Positions 60,497-64,000 of a stretch of 64,000 bases of DNA are shown piece by piece (positions within the stretch are counted from its first letter, which is position 1; each line of letters starts with the position of its first letter). The notes below the pieces were generated by a model. It searched no databases and was not told the origin of the DNA. It saw nothing but the letters and a program-made list of their open reading frames with translations. The position numbers and the translations under genes are program-made. Origin of the DNA: Lewinellaceae bacterium (GTDB lineage Bacteria > Bacteroidota > Bacteroidia > Chitinophagales > Saprospiraceae); assembly GCA_020636095.1 (NCBI GenBank), contig JACJYN010000003.1, positions 744,001 to 808,000 of the forward strand, written 5' to 3'.

Positions 60497-60775
60497 TGCG
60501 GTTTGAAGGGGAGTTAATAATTTTCATGATAAACTTTATCTGAAACTTAAAGCTTTTTCCTTCGTAAAAACACAATAAAAAGCCGGGATAAAGCTTTGTA
60601 TTTATCCCATATAAGTCCCAGTATAGCAGGCCTATGAAATAAGTTTACAAATTGCGAATTTTGCATCCGCAGGCCCTTCAGGGCGGTATTTGTTGCAGGA
60701 AAACGGGTGAAGCTTTCCAGAAGGCCCCTTTTTTGGAAAGACGCTCGCTGTGAAAACCAAATTAAAAGTGAATTG

Positions 60776-62449
60776 ATGCTGAGAAGAAGCAGCCGGCTAT
60801 TACTGACGATAATCATCACATCATGTCTTTCCTGGGCTATGAAGGCTCACACGGGCCGCTATCGCTGTATGTGGCGTAGCGACCCGGCTACTACTATGGT
60901 TGTCGGTTGGGACCAGGCCTCCGGCTATGACCCGGTTCTGTATTACGATATCGTTGACTTCGGCACTCAGATTACCGCTTACCGGAACCAACAACAGCCG
61001 GACCGCATCATCGTGTCCAAAGGGATGAATAACCATTACGCCCGCCTTTCTGGCCTGCAGCCTAATACCGTTTATTACTTTGTCATTCAGGACAATGAGG
61101 GCGTCAGCCAGCGGTTTTCTTTCAAAACCGCTCCGGGCGCCCCCACCGAACGCCTCTCCATCATTGCCGGAGGGGATTCCCGCAATAACCGGGAGGCCCG
61201 CCGGGACGCCAACAAGCTGGTCAGTAAGTTGCGGCCCCATTGCATCATGTTCGATGGCGACATGACCGCCGGGGATACCTATCAGGAATGGCGTGAATGG
61301 TTTGACGACTGGCAGGAGACCATCGGTAGCGACGGCAGAATCTTTCCCATCATTCCGTCACGAGGTAACCACGAATCGGCCAACAGCTCGATCACTGAAC
61401 TTTTCGATGTGAGCAGTAATGATGTGTACTACGCCCTGACTCTGGGCGGCAATTTGTTTCGCATCTATACCCTGAATTCCCTGATCGCTCCGGGCGGGAG
61501 CCAGCGTATCTGGCTGGAGGGCGACCTCAAGGCGAGCAGCAGCATTACCTGGAAAATGGCCCAGTACCACCATCCTATTCGCCCCCATACCCAAAAGAAA
61601 CCGGAAAAAGACGAGCTGTTGCTCAACTGGTCAACGCTGTTTTACAAGTACGGCGTCAGCCTTGCCATGGAATCCGATGCTCATGTGGTTAAAACGACCT
61701 ATCCTATACGCCCTTCCCGCGACCCTGGAAGTGACGAGGGATTTATCCGGGATGATGAAGCGGGCACAGTATACATCGGCGAGGGGTGCTGGGGCGCTCC
61801 GCTGCGCGAAAATAACGATGACAAATCCTGGACCCGCGCCAGCGGTAGCTTCAATCAGTTTAAATGGATTTTTGTTGACCAGGAAAAGATCGAAGTGCGG
61901 ACCATTCGCACCGATGGCGCCCTGCGGGTGGCGGAAGTCAGCCACAACAATATATTTGAACCACCAATAGGCCTGGTCATCTGGAACCCGCCCAGCGGTG
62001 ATGTGGTGACGATATACAATCGCAAAGCGATTGCCTCCACTTCCACCTCCGGCTCCCGCCCCTCCGTTGCCGTGCGTGAGGATGGGCCTCCCGCTTCACC
62101 CACTCATTCCGCTCCCCGGCCCGCAGCCGCCAACAACCTTTCCTCTTCCATCCCTCGCGAACCGGAGCCCGCCGCTGCCGATCCCAACGACTGGTCTCCC
62201 TTCCCCAAGGTGGCTCCCGATGAAAAAGGCAGTATCGTCGTAAAATACTTCCTTCCACAGAACTGTGATGTAACCGTACAGCTGATCAGCCCCCAATGGA
62301 AGGAAATGGCCCGCATCGAATTTCCCCGTCAATCCAATGGCGAGCACATCAAAAGCCTGGACCTTAGCCGGGCGCCTTCGGGGCGCTACCTGCTCGTCGT
62401 CAAAGGCAACAGCAAGTTGGTACGCCGCTTTCAGGTGTTGGTGCCTTGA
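60776..62449 (+). CDS. Purple-acid-phosphatase-like metallophosphoesterase, secreted
   Basis: 557 residues from ATG 60776. Signal-like start (LLLTIIITSCLSWAMKAH), fibronectin-III-like N-domain typical of purple acid phosphatases (about 25-120), then the metal site: AGGDSR, MFDGDMTAGDTYQEW, IPSRGNHES, MAQYHHP and ESDAHVVKT. After the enzyme domain comes a Pro/Ser/Ala linker (about 445-480) and a C-terminal Ig-like domain (about 485-557). It releases phosphate outside the cell. With the phytase at 14839 the window encodes two extracellular phosphate-scavenging enzymes. Confidence 0.88.
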   Translation: MLRRSSRLLLTIIITSCLSWAMKAHTGRYRCMWRSDPATTMVVGWDQASGYDPVLYYDIVDFGTQITAYRNQQQPDRIIVSKGMNNHYARLSGLQPNTVYYFVIQDNEGVSQRFSFKTAPGAPTERLSIIAGGDSRNNREARRDANKLVSKLRPHCIMFDGDMTAGDTYQEWREWFDDWQETIGSDGRIFPIIPSRGNHESANSSITELFDVSSNDVYYALTLGGNLFRIYTLNSLIAPGGSQRIWLEGDLKASSSITWKMAQYHHPIRPHTQKKPEKDELLLNWSTLFYKYGVSLAMESDAHVVKTTYPIRPSRDPGSDEGFIRDDEAGTVYIGEGCWGAPLRENNDDKSWTRASGSFNQFKWIFVDQEKIEVRTIRTDGALRVAEVSHNNIFEPPIGLVIWNPPSGDVVTIYNRKAIASTSTSGSRPSVAVREDGPPASPTHSAPRPAAANNLSSSIPREPEPAAADPNDWSPFPKVAPDEKGSIVVKYFLPQNCDVTVQLISPQWKEMARIEFPRQSNGEHIKSLDLSRAPSGRYLLVVKGNSKLVRRFQVLVP

Positions 62450-62517
62450 GGGTTTCGTTGATTGCAGGCAACCACAAAGACAAAGTTTTGTAGCTTTGGG
62501 CGACCAAAACCAAAAGC

Positions 62518-63492
62518 ATGGCGAAGTCGCTCAATACCATCAAAGGGCCGATCGATGAAGAGCTCAAGGTGTTCGAAACCCGCTTCCGGGAAGCAATGCG
62601 GAGCCCAGTCCCTCTGTTGGATAAAATTACTTTCTATATCGTCCGCCGTAAAGGCAAGCAGGTGCGGCCCATGTTCGTATTTTTAGCAGCCAAAGCCTGC
62701 GGTGGCGTCACCGACGCTACCTATACCGCCGCTTCGCTGGTGGAACTGCTCCATACCGCCACCCTGGTTCACGATGATGTGGTCGACGATTCTTACGAAC
62801 GCCGGGGCTTTTTCTCCATTAATGCCCTTTGGAAAAACAAAATTGCCGTATTGGTGGGCGACTACCTCTTCTCCCAGGGTATGTTGCTGGCCCTTCGGAG
62901 CAAACAATACTTGCTTTTAGAAATCGTCTCCGACGCAGTAAAGGCCATGAGTGAAGGAGAACTGCTCCAGATAGAAAAGGCCCGCCGGCTGGATATCGAG
63001 GAAAAAGTATACTATGAGATCATCCGGCAGAAAACGGCTTCCCTTATTGCTGCTGCTTGTAGTGCCGGGGCTGCTTCGGCCACCACCGATGAAGAACAGG
63101 TGGAGCGCATGCGCCAGTTCGGGGAAAAGATCGGCATCGCCTTTCAGATTCGGGACGACCTCTTCGATTTCGGTACCGATGATGTCGGTAAGCCCCTGGG
63201 CATCGACATCAAAGAGAAAAAATTGACCCTGCCGCTGATCTACGCTCTGCGGCAGGCTTCCAAAGCGGACCGCCGCCGGGTGATCAACACCATCCGCCGC
63301 CATAGCGACAAACCCGATAAAGTGCAGGAGGTGGTGGAGTTTGTCCGGGACAGCGGCGGGCTGGAGTATGCCCGCAAAGCGATGCAGGACTACCGCAGCC
63401 AGGCCTTCGCGTTGCTGCAGTCCTTCCCGGAGTCTCCCGCGCGGCAGTCACTGGCTGATCTGGTTACTTTTGTGACGGAGCGGAAGAAGTAG
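62518..63492 (+). CDS. Polyprenyl diphosphate synthase
   Basis: 324 residues. First Asp-rich motif LVHDDVVDDSYERRG, second AFQIRDDLFDFGTDDVG, then DIKEKKLTLPLIYAL. It makes all-trans long-chain isoprenyl diphosphates (about C35-C45) for menaquinone. It lies 68 bp after the phosphatase gene and is convergent with the NfeD-like gene. Confidence 0.93.
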   Translation: MAKSLNTIKGPIDEELKVFETRFREAMRSPVPLLDKITFYIVRRKGKQVRPMFVFLAAKACGGVTDATYTAASLVELLHTATLVHDDVVDDSYERRGFFSINALWKNKIAVLVGDYLFSQGMLLALRSKQYLLLEIVSDAVKAMSEGELLQIEKARRLDIEEKVYYEIIRQKTASLIAAACSAGAASATTDEEQVERMRQFGEKIGIAFQIRDDLFDFGTDDVGKPLGIDIKEKKLTLPLIYALRQASKADRRRVINTIRRHSDKPDKVQEVVEFVRDSGGLEYARKAMQDYRSQAFALLQSFPESPARQSLADLVTFVTERKK

Positions 63493-63516
63493 AGGGCTGA
63501 TGGAGGGCTATTGTTA

Positions 63517-64000
63517 TTAGACCCTCGACCCTTTCTGCCCCTCATGAGGGTAGCCCTCATCTTCGAGGGGTTCCACCAGTACCACTCGGCCATCGATCAC
63601 GCCGATGATGCGTACCGGAACACCGGGCTTCAGTTCGCCGCCGCCGGTGATGGCTTCCAGTTCGTAAGGGGCGCCGCGGAGGTTGAGGTGTACTTTGCCG
63701 AAGCCGTTCCGATGGGGAGGGATGGGTTCCAGCACTCTGCCGGTGCTTTCCATGAGTTGTTCAGAGCCCAGGTTGCGGCCGGGAGCCATCCGGAGAAAAA
63801 ACCGGGCCAGCCCCTTGGTGAAGGCGGCCGCCAGCAAGCCTCCGGCAATAGCGGATAGTAGGATGGCAGGTAAGCCAACGGGCTGATAGCTGAGTAAAAG
63901 GGCCAACCAGCCGAAGGCGGTTGAAAAGGTAAGTACCCTTCGGGGGGTAAAAATCGGGACGGAACGGTGTTCGCTTTCTGTCCCACCGGCCTGGGATAGT
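63517..64000 (-). CDS. NfeD-like membrane protein, N-terminus beyond window
   Basis: An open frame reaches the window edge, giving the last 160 residues. It includes a membrane segment (FGWLALLLSYQPVGLPAILL, then SAIAGGLLAAAF) and a C-terminal OB-fold-like domain (STGRVLEPIPPHRNGFGKVH, GVPVRIIGVIDGRVVLVEPL). This is the NfeD/YqiJ pattern, usually paired with a flotillin-like gene, which would lie beyond 64000. The start lies off the window. Confidence 0.75.
   Translation of the reverse strand, partial: LSQAGGTESEHRSVPIFTPRRVLTFSTAFGWLALLLSYQPVGLPAILLSAIAGGLLAAAFTKGLARFFLRMAPGRNLGSEQLMESTGRVLEPIPPHRNGFGKVHLNLRGAPYELEAITGGGELKPGVPVRIIGVIDGRVVLVEPLEDEGYPHEGQKGSRV

Noticed and set aside
1..64000. 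tRNA, rRNA, prophage or complete insertion sequence
   Set aside because: No cloverleaf-like sequence, rRNA motif, phage structural gene or transposase was seen on either strand.

Overview
The window looks like chromosome from a free-living member of the phylum Bacteroidota, most likely a Saprospiria/Lewinella-type lineage (inference). Signs of this are three secreted proteins with type IX secretion (T9SS) C-terminal sorting domains plus a truncated fourth, a SprB-repeat adhesin with a gliding-motility-type C-terminus, PorZ, DUF2851 and RicT-type proteins, promoters fitting the Bacteroidota -33 TTG / -7 TAnnTTTG pattern, and almost no Shine-Dalgarno sequences. I see no rRNA or tRNA gene, prophage, complete insertion sequence or CRISPR array.

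Layout. 1-2.1 kb: edge of a secreted protein and an AT-rich HNH restriction-type endonuclease. 2.1-9 kb: an envelope/metal/oxidative-stress cluster holding an exported rubrerythrin, two DUF2231 membrane proteins, an OmpR-type response regulator with its histidine kinase, and a P-type cation ATPase. Four of these six genes are broken by many single-base shifts, while most of the remaining 55 kb reads cleanly. Two near-identical 44-bp operators, each with four half-sites exactly 11 bp apart, sit before the rubrerythrin gene and between the second DUF2231 gene and the ATPase, which ties the cluster into one predicted regulon. 9-13.6 kb: an exported DJ-1/TPR protein divergent from a DJ-1/AraC regulator, then an ECF sigma factor with a membrane-anchored barrel protein. 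13.8-14.85 kb: two tandem paralogous bS21 genes with long structured leaders. 14.8-25.3 kb: beta-propeller phytase, a 1004-residue SprB-repeat adhesin, pssA, rsmI, a lipoprotein, a disrupted T9SS gene and a Kazal/dockerin-like secreted protein, with several small inverted-repeat elements between them. 25.4-35.8 kb: a protein of unknown function, GrpB-like, lpdA, ricT, holB, glutathione peroxidase, queD-like and two secreted T9SS proteins.

36-64 kb: an FAD oxidoreductase paired with a NosR-like membrane polyferredoxin; a decayed PemK-type toxin-antitoxin remnant; a 33-bp tandem repeat; an lpxK-acyltransferase-glycosyltransferase-sigma operon; a MurU-like nucleotidyltransferase with DUF554; DUF2851; the cell-shape operon mreB-mreC-mreD-mrdA followed by folA; an M16-like protein without its zinc motif; dnaN, a lipoprotein, nadD and porZ; glyA; a purple-acid-phosphatase-like enzyme; a polyprenyl synthase; and the edge of an NfeD-like gene. 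Envelope building is the main theme: lipid A (lpxK), phospholipid (pssA), peptidoglycan and shape (mreBCD, mrdA), T9SS/LPS delivery (porZ) and its secreted cargo.

The observations most worth following are the 11-bp-phased operators, the tandem bS21 pair with hairpin leaders, the population of small inverted-repeat elements (one with exact 10-bp flanking repeats, one that truncates a T9SS gene), the oxidoreductase/polyferredoxin pair and the truncated PemK-like toxin.
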